Below are positions 1 to 10,444 of a DNA stretch of 64,000 bases, piece after piece (within the stretch, counting starts at the first letter, position 1; each line of letters begins with the position of its first letter). Origin of the DNA: Verrucomicrobiota bacterium (GTDB lineage: Bacteria > Verrucomicrobiota > Verrucomicrobiia > Methylacidiphilales > UBA1321); the NCBI GenBank assembly GCA_013285645.1, contig JABDHJ010000003.1:1-64000 (forward strand), given 5' to 3'. The translations under genes were made by a program, and so were the position numbers. Under the pieces are notes generated by a model that made no database searches, was not told the origin of the DNA, and was given only the letters and a program-made list of their open reading frames with translations.

Positions 1-258
1 GGCGGCATCGCTGCGACCGAGTTGATACAGCGCGCGGGCCTGGAGTAACTCGGCAGCGGCGGCGAGTTCAGTCTTCGGATATTTTTTCAGGAGGGCCGTG
101 ACGCGGTCGTTGCAGAGATCGAAGGCGCCGTCCTTGTAGGATTGCTCGGCGGAGTGGAGGGATTTTTTCTCGTCGTCGGTGGGCTCGGCGTGGAGGGATG
201 GCAGGGCTAGGACAAGAGAACTCGTCGCTATTATTGATAGAAATAAGCGATTGCCCAT
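1..258 (-). CDS. Secreted TPR-like protein, N-terminal part only
   Basis: The gene starts at an ATG at 258 and runs off the left edge, so only 86 codons are visible. The first ~25 residues form a clear Sec signal peptide (MGNRLFLSIIATSSLVLAL, then a cut near SLHAEP). The mature part, with EQSYKDGAFDLCNDRVTALL and AAAELLQARALYQLG, reads as paired amphipathic helices of the tetratricopeptide/YbgF-BamD kind, which usually act as periplasmic scaffolds. No clear Shine-Dalgarno is seen. The fold is inferred from helix pattern alone; the C-terminal function is unknown because it lies outside the window. Confidence 0.7.
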   Translation of the reverse strand, partial: MGNRLFLSIIATSSLVLALPSLHAEPTDDEKKSLHSAEQSYKDGAFDLCNDRVTALLKKYPKTELAAAAELLQARALYQLGRSDAA

Positions 259-336
259 AGAGGGATTTTCTCACAGTCGCAGGTTACGGCAAAGGTGATT
301 TTTAGGGGCAAAGGTTGCCTGTCGCTTTGACTGAGG

Positions 337-387
337 GCAATGGAGTTGCACTGACAAGGGCGTTCCCAAATGGAGTTTGGGAACGAG
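337..387. repeat. Family A palindromic repeat, copy 1
   Basis: The sequence reads gcaatgg, a variable spacer, then the hairpin CGTTCCCAA / TTTGGGAACG followed by AGG. The same layout recurs near 4010, 6270, 7773, 10369 and 29924, always between genes. The hairpin could end transcription or be a relic of a REP-type mobile repeat. Confidence 0.8.
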
Positions 388-436
388 GAGTGCAACAAAG
401 GTCATCCAGTATGCTTCCAGAAACACAAAGCATTTT

Positions 437-496
437 GTGTATAGCAAAAGGGAAAATTCTATACACGACGGATTTTGTGATCATTGTCCTATACAC
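437..496. repeat. Inverted repeat GTGTATAG / CTATACAC (three arms)
   Basis: GTGTATAG at 437-444 is matched by its exact complement at 459-466 with a 14-base spacer, and a second complement lies at 489-496. The stretch is AT-richer than its surroundings. Two alternative hairpins could form. No gene is visible here; role unknown. Confidence 0.6.
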
Positions 497-520
497 AAAG
501 ATGATTTTGGTTCTGTGACG

Positions 521-723
521 TTAGAGCCTGTTCACACAAAGTGCGACTCGGTCAGAAGCCCCGACGGAACATCCTCAGATGACGATCAGATTAGGTCGCC
601 CTTTCAGGGCTTCTCCCGCTTTTTCTCTTACCTAGGGCGTTGCACTAGGCTGGCTTAGGTTGCCCCGTTGGGGCTGAAGACATTCCGATGATCGGCTTAT
701 CCTTTAGCGTTAACAGGCCCTAG
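521..723. mobile_element. MITE-like element with imperfect terminal inverted repeats
   Basis: The ends, TTAGAGCCTGTTCAC at 521-535 and GTTAACAGGCCCTAG at 709-723, are inverted repeats matching at 12 of 15 positions. Between them lie smaller palindromes (GCCCTTTCAGGGC-like near 599 and GCCCCGTTGGGGC near 662). No credible reading frame is present. The structure suggests a non-autonomous mobile element or a composite repeat; no target-site duplication was confirmed. Confidence 0.45.
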
Positions 724-761
724 CACAGAGCTTGTGCCTCATGATAGTGAGGGAATTTTCG

Positions 762-1250
762 TTATGCCCGATTGGTCGGTAATGGAATTTGAGAACGAGG
801 AAATTTTTCGTGATTTAAAATTCGAAAGAAGATTTCTGAATCAGACTGGGTTTTTGAATTGTGCGATCCAACAACCGTATAACCGCGTTTTCTAAGTTCA
901 TCAGCAACGTCTCGTTCCAAGGCTGCAAGTACATCCCTGTAGGTTCGATGGCTTTCCCGTTCTTTCTGTTCTGGATAAAAAGGTCCAAAGGCGAATAATT
1001 CAAAAGAGCACTTTTCCACGTCAAATCCATGTTTGGTTAATTGTTTAAGCATCGTGGCACTTTTGGCCGTGTACTTACGGTCAAGATGTCCGGTTAGTCG
1101 TAAGAATGGAGAGCCAGCATTTAGAGAAGAAGAGTCTCCTGTTCGTCCTACATAGATGATCTTTTCGCCAAGATGCTCAATCACGCAAATGTATATCCAA
1201 AAGCCACGTTCAAGTAGGGCGCCATGAAATCTGGCTTCGTGGCAGTGCAT
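762..1250 (-). CDS. GIY-YIG-like hypothetical protein
   Basis: A 162-residue protein whose N-terminal half (WIYICVIEH ... IIYVGRTGDS ... SPFLRLTGHLD) has the spacing of a GIY-YIG nuclease core: strand with IYI, then YVG, then an Arg-bearing helix. The usual downstream catalytic Glu is not obvious, so it may be a degenerate or regulatory member. The ATG at 1250 lies 5 bases after the stop of the M3 peptidase gene, so it may be read from the same transcript. It is visibly AT-richer than its neighbours, which hints at transfer. No substrate can be named. Confidence 0.6.
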   Translation of the reverse strand: MHCHEARFHGALLERGFWIYICVIEHLGEKIIYVGRTGDSSSLNAGSPFLRLTGHLDRKYTAKSATMLKQLTKHGFDVEKCSFELFAFGPFYPEQKERESHRTYRDVLAALERDVADELRKRGYTVVGSHNSKTQSDSEIFFRILNHEKFPRSQIPLPTNRA

Positions 1251-1255
1251 AAGAA

Positions 1256-2968
1256 TTAAGCGGCCAACTCGACCAAGGCTTCCTTCACGTTACGCATGAG
1301 GGGGGCGATGGTTTTGTCGGTGAAATCGAAGGCGAGGCCGCTGGTCTGGAAGAGCTCGGGGAGGGGGCGCGAGCCGCCGAGGCTGAGGCCTGCTAGATAG
1401 TTGTTGAGGGTGGAGGGGAGGTCGCGGCGAGCGGCTTGCCAGAGTTGGAGCGCGCCGAGTTGGGCGATGCCGTATTCGACATAGTAGAAGGGAATCTCGA
1501 AGATGTGGAGTTGCCGATGCCACATGTTGGCGCGGGCGTTCTCGAATCCGCTCCAGTTCTCGATGCCGCCGAAGCGGTCCATGAGCGAGAGCCAGAAGGC
1601 CTTTCGTTCGTCACGGGTGTGGCCGGGGTGGGTGTAGATCCAATGCTGGAAGGCATCGACGGTGGCCATCCAGGGGAAGAATTTGATGATGCCTTCGAGG
1701 TGATCGCGTTGCGCGCGCTTCGCGTCCGGCTCGGAATAGAACATGCGCAAGTGCGGAGCGGCGAGGAGTTCCATGCCCATGGAAGCGACTTCGCAGAATT
1801 CGATTGGCGCGCCGCGGTAGGCGTGCAGGGGCTGCTCGCGCGCGGCGAGAGCGTGGAAGGCGTGACCGGCTTCGTGAAGCATGGTCTCGACGTCGCGATG
1901 GACGCCGACGGCGTTCATGAAGATGAAGGGGACGCGGGACTCGGAAAGAGTGCTTTGGTAGCCGCCGGGTGCCTTGCCTTTACGGTTGTCGAGATCGACC
2001 AGTTCCTGGGCGCGGAGGACGTGATAGTACTCGCCGAGGCGGGGATCGAGCTTGGCGAAAATCTGGTGCGATTTTTCGAGTAATTCGGATGAGGCGTCGA
2101 AGGGATGAAGGGGGGGATTGTGATCGGGATCGACGGCGAGGTCCCAGGGACGGAGAGTCTCGACGCCGAGTTTCTTTTGACGTTCCTTTTGTAGCTCCCG
2201 GACGAGGGGGACGATGTTGTGTTCGACGGCATCGTGGAAGCGGAGGCAATCCTCGGGGGTGTAATCGAAGCGTTCGTAATTGGCGAAGGTGTAGGCGCGG
2301 AAATCGGGGAAGTCGGCGGCGTGGGCGATTTCGTTGCGAAGGACGAGGAGTTGGTCGAAAAGGTCTTCGAGCTTTTCGGCGTCCTGTTGGCGGCGTTCGA
2401 CGACGGTTTTCCAAGCGGCTTCGCGGCGAGCGCGGTCGGGTTCTTCCTGGATGCGGCCCATGCGGGCGAGGGTCTGTTCCTTGCCGTCGAACTGGACGGT
2501 CATGCTGCCGCTGATTTTTTGGTACTGCTGGGTGAGCTTGGCGACGGCGGTTTCGCGGGCGACATTTTCTTCGCGATAGATTTTCACCTGCGTGACGACG
2601 CTACGGCGATAGATGGCGTAGAGGGGAGGTAGTTGATCGAAGAGGGAGAGTTGCGAAAGCTTTTGCATCAGGGCGAATTGGCGCGGCTTGAGCCAGGGAT
2701 CGACGACCTCGACGATGTGCATGTAGGCCTTCTCTTTCGCTTCGTCGTCGGTCTGGCAGGTCATTGCGATGTAGGCGAGCGAGGAGGACTCGGCGAGGGC
2801 GGCGCAGACTTCGCTGTGGGCGCTGAGCCAGGCTTCGAGATCGGCGACGGATGCGACGGAATCGAGTTGGGCGGTGAGCTTGTCGAAGACCGGGGTGAGT
2901 TGGGCGGTATCGGTCAGGTCGATGGTCTCGGGAAGAAAGCGGCGCGGTGCGAAATGGGAAATCTGCAT
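1256..2968 (-). CDS. M3 family oligoendopeptidase (PepF-like)
   Basis: A zinc metallopeptidase of about 570 residues, the usual size for oligoendopeptidase F types, which cut short peptides in the cytoplasm. The HEAGH zinc motif is at about residue 363, with the third-ligand Glu region (FCEVASMGMELL) about 30 residues on, as in family M3. An open frame continues upstream to 3355, but that part is antisense to the next gene; the ATG at 2968 (MQISHFAPRRFLPETIDL) gives a normal N-terminus. It is divergent from the gene at 3026, leaving a 57-base shared promoter region. It is probably cotranscribed with the GIY-YIG-like gene. Confidence 0.9.
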   Translation of the reverse strand: MQISHFAPRRFLPETIDLTDTAQLTPVFDKLTAQLDSVASVADLEAWLSAHSEVCAALAESSSLAYIAMTCQTDDEAKEKAYMHIVEVVDPWLKPRQFALMQKLSQLSLFDQLPPLYAIYRRSVVTQVKIYREENVARETAVAKLTQQYQKISGSMTVQFDGKEQTLARMGRIQEEPDRARREAAWKTVVERRQQDAEKLEDLFDQLLVLRNEIAHAADFPDFRAYTFANYERFDYTPEDCLRFHDAVEHNIVPLVRELQKERQKKLGVETLRPWDLAVDPDHNPPLHPFDASSELLEKSHQIFAKLDPRLGEYYHVLRAQELVDLDNRKGKAPGGYQSTLSESRVPFIFMNAVGVHRDVETMLHEAGHAFHALAAREQPLHAYRGAPIEFCEVASMGMELLAAPHLRMFYSEPDAKRAQRDHLEGIIKFFPWMATVDAFQHWIYTHPGHTRDERKAFWLSLMDRFGGIENWSGFENARANMWHRQLHIFEIPFYYVEYGIAQLGALQLWQAARRDLPSTLNNYLAGLSLGGSRPLPELFQTSGLAFDFTDKTIAPLMRNVKEALVELAA

Positions 2969-3025
2969 GGTATTAAGATGGCATAAATGAGGTGGAATTG
3001 TTAACGCTAAGTTCCGGACATTTTC

Positions 3026-3889
3026 ATGTACTTTCCCAAATACTGGATCAAGGCGGCGCTGAAGGGACCCAACCGCGAGGGCGAGGAATGGGAGACGGAG
3101 GCGTGGGGCTGGTCGGATGTCAGCGAGGAGGATGCGCGGCAAAAAGCGCTGAGCCGTGCGCGCGCGACATTGGCTCGCCTTCCTCTGGCACAGCGTGGGC
3201 GTGGGAAGCAGACCTCTTATTATGAAAGCAGTCCCTGCCGTGAAGCTATCCTGGAAGACTTGTCGAAGGGAAAGGTGCGGACGGTCATCACCCGGAATTC
3301 GCTCGGGTGCGACGTGCTGAATACCGATAGCGTTGGGTTTGCCGATATCGATCATGTTCCGGCTCGGGTTTCGTTCTTCGCGTCGTTGTTTGGATCGGGC
3401 GCAAAGAAAAGGGTGGCGGAGAAGGCGGATTGGGAGTCGCGGACATTGGAGGGATTGCGAAATTGGCAGCGGGAGAATTCGTCGTGGAGTTTTCGCGTCT
3501 ATCGCACGGCGGGAGGCTTGCGCTTGCTGGCGATCTCGAAATTGTTGGCGCCGGATGGACCGGAGACGATCGAGTGGCTGCAGGCGGTAGGATCCGATCC
3601 GCTCTACCAGACGCTTTGCCGGAACCAGAAGTCGTTTCGCGCGCGTCTGACGCCGAAGCCGTGGCGTTGCAAAGTTCCGAATCCACCCATGCGTTCGATT
3701 TGGGATGCGGCGACGAAAGGGAAGGCTATGGATAAATGGCTGGAGAAGTATCGGAGCAAGGCGGCGGGTTTTGCGGTTTGTGATTTTTTGGAGACGATGG
3801 GATCGCCTGCGCCGCTGGCCGAGTGCAGATCAATGGTGGAGTTGCACGATGCGCGGACTTTGGCGACTTCGAGGATGCCGTTGGCATAG
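3026..3889 (+). CDS. Conserved-looking hypothetical protein
   Basis: A 287-residue soluble protein with no signal peptide. It starts at ATG 3026 (MYFPKYWIKAALKG) and is rich in Trp and Arg (WSFRVYRTAGGLRLLAI, RARLTPKPWRC). The motifs are well formed and the codon use matches neighbours, so it is a real gene. I do not recognise a named family. It is transcribed divergently from the M3 peptidase. A short repeat cluster follows it. Nothing in the sequence tells its function. Confidence 0.75.
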   Translation: MYFPKYWIKAALKGPNREGEEWETEAWGWSDVSEEDARQKALSRARATLARLPLAQRGRGKQTSYYESSPCREAILEDLSKGKVRTVITRNSLGCDVLNTDSVGFADIDHVPARVSFFASLFGSGAKKRVAEKADWESRTLEGLRNWQRENSSWSFRVYRTAGGLRLLAISKLLAPDGPETIEWLQAVGSDPLYQTLCRNQKSFRARLTPKPWRCKVPNPPMRSIWDAATKGKAMDKWLEKYRSKAAGFAVCDFLETMGSPAPLAECRSMVELHDARTLATSRMPLA

Positions 3890-3926
3890 AGGGCTGTCAT
3901 CCCTGCCGGGATGAGGTCGATGGGGG

Positions 3927-4061
3927 GATATTTCCGGTGGTGTCGCCCGATGCGGGCTCAACCACCGGCTACGGTGCTGGCAAGCCTTCGGCTTGGCAGG
4001 GAAGACAGTGCAATGAAATTGCGCGGACAAGTGCGTTCCCAAGTACAACTTGGGAACGAGG
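3927..4061. repeat. Repeat cluster: family E followed by family A
   Basis: Family E is a GC-rich hairpin unit (tttccggtggtgtcgcc ... caaccaccggct) ending in a small stem, caagccttcggcttg. Related copies are near 11092 and, more weakly, 56285. It is joined to a family A unit with the CGTTCCCAA / TTGGGAACG hairpin at 4034-4060. The cluster fills the space between two convergent genes and could act as a two-way terminator. Confidence 0.7.
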
Positions 4062-4104
4062 GGGAAATCAGGGTCAGGCCGGAGGCTGACCCTCCAGGTA
4101 AATA

Positions 4105-4830
4105 TTAGACGGAGCCGAAGCGGCGCTGGCGGTTGCCGTAGTCGATGAGGGCCTCTGCGAAATGTTGGCGGCGGAAGTCGGGCCAGAGGGTGCTGGTGAT
4201 GTAGATTTCGGTGTAGGAGAGTTGCCAGAGGAGGAAGTTGCTGAGGCGCATCTCGCCGCTGGTGCGGATGAGGAGATCGGGGTCGGGATAGTAGCGGGTG
4301 TAGAGATGATGGTTGAAGACCTGCTCGTCGATTTGCGCGCTGTCGAGGTGGCCGAGTTTGATTTCGCGAATGATGGAATGGACGGCCTCAATGATCTCGA
4401 CGCGTCCGCTGTAACTGAGGGCGAGGATGAGGACGAGGCCGGTGTTCTGGCGCGTGGCCTGGATGCACTGGTGGAGTTGATCGCGGACGTTTTCGGGGAG
4501 ATCGGAGAGGCGTCCAATGGCCTGGAGCCGGACGTTGTTCTTGATCATCTCGGGGAGTTCGTCGCGGAGGAAAGCTTCCAGCAGGCCCATGAGGGTGTGG
4601 ATTTCGCTCTTGGGGCGTTTCCAGTTTTCGACGGAGAAGGCGTAGAGGGTGAGGTATTTGACGCCGAACTCACCGGCGGCCTTGACGACGTCGCGCACCG
4701 ATTCCGCACCGGCGCGATGGCCTTGGACTCGCATCATGTTCTTGGCTTTGGCCCAGCGTCCGTTGCCATCCATGATGATGGCGACGTGGCGGGGAAGTTT
4801 GCCGAACTTGTAGAGAGTGGGGGGGCTCAT
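4105..4830 (-). CDS. uppS: Isoprenyl transferase (undecaprenyl diphosphate synthase type)
   Basis: A cis-prenyltransferase of 241 residues that adds isopentenyl units to farnesyl diphosphate to make the C55 lipid carrier for peptidoglycan and O-antigen synthesis. The catalytic Asp is D21 in IIMDGNGRWA; other family marks are GHRAGAESVRD, YLTLYAFSVENW, ALSYSGR and the C-terminal DLLIRTSGEMRLSNF and YTEIYITSTLWPDF. Length and ends are normal. purA lies upstream on the same strand with a palindromic repeat between them. Confidence 0.97.
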   Translation of the reverse strand: MSPPTLYKFGKLPRHVAIIMDGNGRWAKAKNMMRVQGHRAGAESVRDVVKAAGEFGVKYLTLYAFSVENWKRPKSEIHTLMGLLEAFLRDELPEMIKNNVRLQAIGRLSDLPENVRDQLHQCIQATRQNTGLVLILALSYSGRVEIIEAVHSIIREIKLGHLDSAQIDEQVFNHHLYTRYYPDPDLLIRTSGEMRLSNFLLWQLSYTEIYITSTLWPDFRRQHFAEALIDYGNRQRRFGSV

Positions 4831-4852
4831 GGGTTATCGCGAATTCAGGTCC

Positions 4853-4890
4853 AGCGCACCGCCGCTAGGGACAGCGGCGGCTACCACTGA
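4853..4890. repeat. Family C palindromic repeat
   Basis: CCGCCGCTagggacAGCGGCGG followed by CTACCACTGA. The same stem, loop and GGCTACCAC tail recur at 23345 (inside metH) and 30106. It lies in the uppS-purA gap just upstream of the uppS start. Confidence 0.8.
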
Positions 4891-4929
4891 ACTGAGGAGA
4901 ATAGGTCTAATGGCGGATAGGTCGGATAA

Positions 4930-6317
<1,388 letters not shown>

Positions 6318-6338
6318 GGAGCATGGGAGAAATTCATA

Positions 6339-7625
6339 CTAGCGTCCGATGCTGGTGTAGGTGAAGCCGAGTGCGCGGAGTTCCTCGGGATTGAGGAGAT
6401 TGCGACCGTCGAAGAGGAGCGGACTGAGCATCTTCTTTTTCATGGCTTGCCAGGGGAGGGGCTTGAATTCGGTCCATTCGGTGAGGAGGAGGAGGGCGTC
6501 GGCGCCTTCGGCGACGTCTTCGGCTTTTTCGACCATTTTGGCCCCGGGGATAAGGAGTTGGGCCTTGTCCATGGCCTTGGGATCGTAGGCTTTTACCTCG
6601 GCGCCTTCGGCGATGAGTTGCTGGACGATGGCGATGGCGACGCTGCTGCGGACGTCATCGGTGTTGCCCTTGAAGGCGAGGCCGAGCACGCCGATTTTTT
6701 TGTGGCGCAGTACCCAGAGTGATTCGCGGACTTTCTTGAGGAAGCGTTGCGCTTGGTCAGCATTGATGCGCTCGACTTCCTCCAGCAGATGGAACTGGTA
6801 GCCGAGTTCGCGGGAGATGCGGATGAAGGCGGAGATGTCCTTGGGAAAGCAGGAGCCTCCGTAACCGATACCCGCGTTGAGGAAGGCGCGACCGATGCGC
6901 TTGTCGGCGCCCATGCCGTCGGCGACGCGCTCGATATTGGCGCCGGAGGCCTCGCAGATGGCGGCGACGGCGTTGATGTAGGAAATCTTGAGCGCGAGAA
7001 AGCTGTTGGCGGCGTGCTTGATCAACTCGGCGGAGTTGAGGTCGGTGACCATGATGGGCGCATTGAAGGGGGTGTAGATTTCCTTCATCGGTTCGATGGC
7101 GCGGTCCGAGGAGACGCCGACGACGATGCGGTCCGGCTTCATAAGATCCTCGACGGCGGAACCTTCGCGGAGGAATTCGGGATTGCTGACGACGTCGATA
7201 TCCGCGCTGGGGTTGTAGCGGCTGATGGTCTGGGCGACTTTTTCACCGGTCTTTACGGGTACGGTGCTTTTATCGACGATGATGCGGTATTCCTTGATGT
7301 GGACGGCGACCTCGCGGGCGACGCCTTCGACGAAGCTGAGGTCGACGCTGCCATCCGGTTGGGGCGGGGTGGGCACGGCGATGAAAATGACCTTGGAGGC
7401 TTCGACGGCATCGCCGATGGAGGTGGTGAAGGAGAGGCGTCCGGCGGCGACGTTCTTTTTGACGAGTTCTTCCAGGCCGGGTTCGTAGATGGGGATGTGG
7501 CCGTCCTGAAGGGAATGGACTTTTTTGAGATCGTTATCGACGCAGATGACTGTGTGGCCGACTTCGGCAAAACAGGCACCTGTGACCAATCCGACATAAC
7601 CCGATCCGACAATGGCTAGATTCAT
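6339..7625 (-). CDS. ugd: UDP-glucose 6-dehydrogenase
   Basis: A 428-residue enzyme that oxidises UDP-glucose to UDP-glucuronate with two NAD+, supplying precursors for capsule or LPS sugars. The N-terminal Rossmann motif is GSGYVGLVTGACFAEVGH; VPTPPQPDGSVDLS and STVPVKTGE follow; the catalytic Cys is in GYGGSCFPKD; the C-terminal half has GLAFKGNTDDVRSS. All key residues are present and length is normal. Repeats flank it on both sides, so it is probably its own transcription unit. Confidence 0.96.
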   Translation of the reverse strand: MNLAIVGSGYVGLVTGACFAEVGHTVICVDNDLKKVHSLQDGHIPIYEPGLEELVKKNVAAGRLSFTTSIGDAVEASKVIFIAVPTPPQPDGSVDLSFVEGVAREVAVHIKEYRIIVDKSTVPVKTGEKVAQTISRYNPSADIDVVSNPEFLREGSAVEDLMKPDRIVVGVSSDRAIEPMKEIYTPFNAPIMVTDLNSAELIKHAANSFLALKISYINAVAAICEASGANIERVADGMGADKRIGRAFLNAGIGYGGSCFPKDISAFIRISRELGYQFHLLEEVERINADQAQRFLKKVRESLWVLRHKKIGVLGLAFKGNTDDVRSSVAIAIVQQLIAEGAEVKAYDPKAMDKAQLLIPGAKMVEKAEDVAEGADALLLLTEWTEFKPLPWQAMKKKMLSPLLFDGRNLLNPEELRALGFTYTSIGR

Positions 7626-7892
7626 AAAGGGGCGTTCATTGTGCCACGACTGCGGCGGACGGCAAGACTGGAACCGGGGTTGGTCGCAACAGACGGCGTT
7701 TGCGCGGAGAACACGGAGGTCACGGAAAGAGAAGAGTCATAGGTCCAATGGGTCTGATGGGGCGGATAGGTCAGCAATGGAATTGCGCGGACAAGTGCGT
7801 TTCCAAACACGCACGCGTGAAGGAGTTTGGGAACGAGGGGAAACGGAACTGATCCTTCGACAAGCTCAGGATGACAGATTTCTAGAAGTGCC
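7626..7892. repeat. Intergenic repeat cluster (families G, A, B)
   Basis: No gene is seen here. Family A with the longer loop (aacacgcacgcgtg) is at 7773-7838. A family B unit, CTGATCCTTCGACAAGCTCA, is at about 7849-7877. A weak family G stretch (gcggagaacacggaggtc) lies near 7709. Confidence 0.7.
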
Positions 7893-10286
7893 TTACAGAT
7901 GCGGGCTGTGCAGTTCGAATTGGGGGAAGGCCTTGAGTGTGAGGGTGAAATAGATGGATTGGTTGTTTACGCCGTTGATTTCGCTGTCGGAGTAACTGAG
8001 GGCGAGCAGCCAGGAATCGAGATCCCGGTAAACGGTGTACTGTTGAAGCTGGAGGCGTCCGGTGGTGGCTTCGAATTGTTCCTGGGCTTCCATCTGCCAG
8101 TGTTCGTTCATGCGATAGAAAATATCCATGCTGACCGTGTTGCTGTCGACAAAGACGGAGCTGTGGTTGATGTAGTGATAACCGGCGGTGAGTTTCAAGG
8201 AGGGATCGGGCGACCAAGTGATGGAATTGTCCATTTGATTGTAGCTGTCGCCACTGATGTTGAGGGAACTGGCGGAGACGAGTTGGAGTTGCTGTGACGG
8301 ATTATAGGTGAGGGTGTTGAACAAATTGCTGAGAGTCGTGTTGGGGGTGGCGGCGCTGAAGTTGCGATCGAAATCGGCGTCGGCGTAGGTTTGCAGGGTC
8401 AACAGGTCGTAATTGATGCCATCGCGCTTGGTCTGGATTTTGTTCCAGACGCCGAAGCGGACGACGGCCTGTTTATCAATCGAGTCGATCGAGTTATATT
8501 CGGTCCAATCGATGGGCTGGAGTTGCGTTGAATAGAGCCGGTTGTCGAAGCCGCGGATGTTGTTGGGGGTGACGGTGGGTGAAGGCGCGTACTGCGCGTC
8601 GAAAAAGGGTTCGACCACGTGGCGAATGCCGTTGATGCCCAGATTGGGATCGGAGACGTTGAGCCAGGTGCGTGAAATCTTGAAGTCGCCCGACAACCCA
8701 ACATCGCCCGCGAGGCGCGTCACAGGATTGTGGATCGCATCGCTGGACTGGCCGTTGTCGTTGACGGTATCGTTGATGTCTTGATTGTTATCGGAATATT
8801 GAGTGAGCCGTCCACCGATGCGGGGCGTCAGTGAAAGAAAGTTGAAGTACTGCTTTGGGTAGGAGAATTCGTGGTAAGTGTCGTAGCGGTAGGCGTTGTA
8901 ATCGTTTTGCTGGTTGACGTTGTACCCATAGGTGGCGTTGGGGTGGTAATAGCTGTAGGCGGTTTGCGGTTGGGTGGCGTTGTTGGGGAAAGAATTGTAG
9001 ATATAGTTTTGCGGGTTTTGGAAATATTTGACGTCCGCAAATCTCATTTCCAGGTTATCCACGCTGTTCTGGCTGGTGTATTCGATGTCGGTGCCGAAGA
9101 TTTTCTGCTGCTTCACATCGCCTTCGAGCTGGGGCAGGCGTTCCGTCGTTTGAAAGAAGGGATTCACTTGGGGAGCGACGAGAACACCGATGGTGAAGTT
9201 GGGATTATACTGGTCGAGAGTGACGAAATTCGGCGGCTGATTTTCCTGCTGATATTCGCTTGGGAAAAAATCGCGGGTGACCCATGGATCGCTCCAGACA
9301 TTAATGTCGGCGATGGAGGAGAAGTCGTTGCCGAACTGGAGATGATGCTGATAGGCGATGCGGTATCGATTGTCGTAAGGCACGCCGTCGTAGGTGTAGG
9401 GATTGGACAGGTTGCCCTTGGAGACGGCGTTGGGCGTCTGCGGGTTGTTCATTGAGTAGAGATTGTCCTGGGCGTAATAGGTCTTGAGCATCATGTAGCT
9501 GTTGGTCGATGGAAAATACTGGACGTCGGTGCCGCCCGCGTAGCCGCGCTTTTCCCGCAGATCGAACTCGGTCGATCCGCGTATTTTATCACTGGCGACC
9601 CAGTTATAGGTGTTGTTGATGAAGGCGCCGAATTGACCGCTGTCGCCGATATTGAATTGATAGGTCGGGCGCGAGTCGGTGAGCGATTGCACGAAGACAG
9701 GGATGTAGGCGATGGGCACGCTGCCGATGAAGAGGAGCACGTTTTTAAGCACGACGACATCGTTGGGGCGGTACTCGATGGTGCCAGCTTCCATGTGGAA
9801 GCTGGGGTGTTCGCGATTATTGGTAGTGAACGTGGCGTTGGTGAGGTGATAGTGGTTGAACTCGGGCGTGGTGACTTTTTGGGCGGAGAGGAATTTGGGA
9901 TATTCCTCTCCCAGAAAGGAGGCCGAGGTCATCGCCTTGGTGTCGAGGTTGTAGGTCATCATGTCGCCGCGATAGAATCGACTGGCGCTGAAGATGCGGA
10001 CGTTTCCCGTGGCGGTGACGATTTTAGTGGAGCGATCGAGGATGGCGTGGTCGCAAAAAATGACGTCGCCGCGATACCGGATGACGACGTTATTGTCGGC
10101 CGTGGCGATCTGCCCGATGTAGCTGTTTTGCCCGTCGGCCTGAATGACGATGGCGTCGTCGCCGGGGTTGCTGGTGGGAGGTGTCGTGGAGACGGAGGGA
10201 AGATCCTGCGCCGACAGTGGGGCCACTCCGCTCAGGCAGATTACACAAAAGGCGGTAAAAAGTAAGGTAAGACGCGTAATCCTCAA
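7893..10286 (-). CDS. lptD: LPS-assembly outer-membrane protein LptD (OstA-like)
   Basis: An outer-membrane beta-barrel that, with LptE, inserts lipopolysaccharide into the outer leaflet. The N-terminal periplasmic part has the LptA/OstA beta-jellyroll pattern (VIQADGQNSYIGQIATADNN, VTATGNVRIFSASRFYRGD) and the rest is a Tyr/Asn-rich barrel. The open frame reaches 10382, but that extension (MFGNAL...) is encoded by a family A repeat. A TTG at 10286 starts directly before a good signal peptide (TRLTLLFTAFCVICLSG, cut near LSAQD), so I prefer it. About 797 residues. No lptE is recognisable nearby. Confidence 0.85.
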   Translation of the reverse strand: MRITRLTLLFTAFCVICLSGVAPLSAQDLPSVSTTPPTSNPGDDAIVIQADGQNSYIGQIATADNNVVIRYRGDVIFCDHAILDRSTKIVTATGNVRIFSASRFYRGDMMTYNLDTKAMTSASFLGEEYPKFLSAQKVTTPEFNHYHLTNATFTTNNREHPSFHMEAGTIEYRPNDVVVLKNVLLFIGSVPIAYIPVFVQSLTDSRPTYQFNIGDSGQFGAFINNTYNWVASDKIRGSTEFDLREKRGYAGGTDVQYFPSTNSYMMLKTYYAQDNLYSMNNPQTPNAVSKGNLSNPYTYDGVPYDNRYRIAYQHHLQFGNDFSSIADINVWSDPWVTRDFFPSEYQQENQPPNFVTLDQYNPNFTIGVLVAPQVNPFFQTTERLPQLEGDVKQQKIFGTDIEYTSQNSVDNLEMRFADVKYFQNPQNYIYNSFPNNATQPQTAYSYYHPNATYGYNVNQQNDYNAYRYDTYHEFSYPKQYFNFLSLTPRIGGRLTQYSDNNQDINDTVNDNGQSSDAIHNPVTRLAGDVGLSGDFKISRTWLNVSDPNLGINGIRHVVEPFFDAQYAPSPTVTPNNIRGFDNRLYSTQLQPIDWTEYNSIDSIDKQAVVRFGVWNKIQTKRDGINYDLLTLQTYADADFDRNFSAATPNTTLSNLFNTLTYNPSQQLQLVSASSLNISGDSYNQMDNSITWSPDPSLKLTAGYHYINHSSVFVDSNTVSMDIFYRMNEHWQMEAQEQFEATTGRLQLQQYTVYRDLDSWLLALSYSDSEINGVNNQSIYFTLTLKAFPQFELHSPHL

Positions 10287-10368
10287 GCTACAATGTGGTA
10301 GCAGCGCCACTGGGCGGTGCCAATAACAAAGCAGGTTGGCGCGAAATAAAATTTCGCACTGAATCAAA

Positions 10369-10410
10369 GCATTCCCAAACACGCACGCGTGAAAAAATTT
10401 GGGAACGAGG
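10369..10410. repeat. Family A repeat (long-loop subtype)
   Basis: ATTCCCAAACACGCACGCGTG then AATTTGGGAACGAGG. It lies between rpsT and lptD and supplies the false upstream start of lptD. Confidence 0.75.
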
Positions 10411-10444
10411 AGGCGAAGGGGCGCGGGATGCGCCCAAGAAAGCT

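Noticed and set aside
1436-2083. Long plus-strand frame over the M3 peptidase
   Set aside because: Val/Gly/Glu-rich shadow of a high-GC gene on the other strand; the minus-strand frame has the zinc motif.
2986-3355. N-terminal extension of the M3 peptidase frame
   Set aside because: It is antisense to the start of the gene at 3026, its translation is not peptidase-like, and the ATG at 2968 gives a normal family length.
10301-10382. ATG at 10382 as lptD start
   Set aside because: The added residues are encoded by a family A repeat and would bury the signal peptide 40 residues in.
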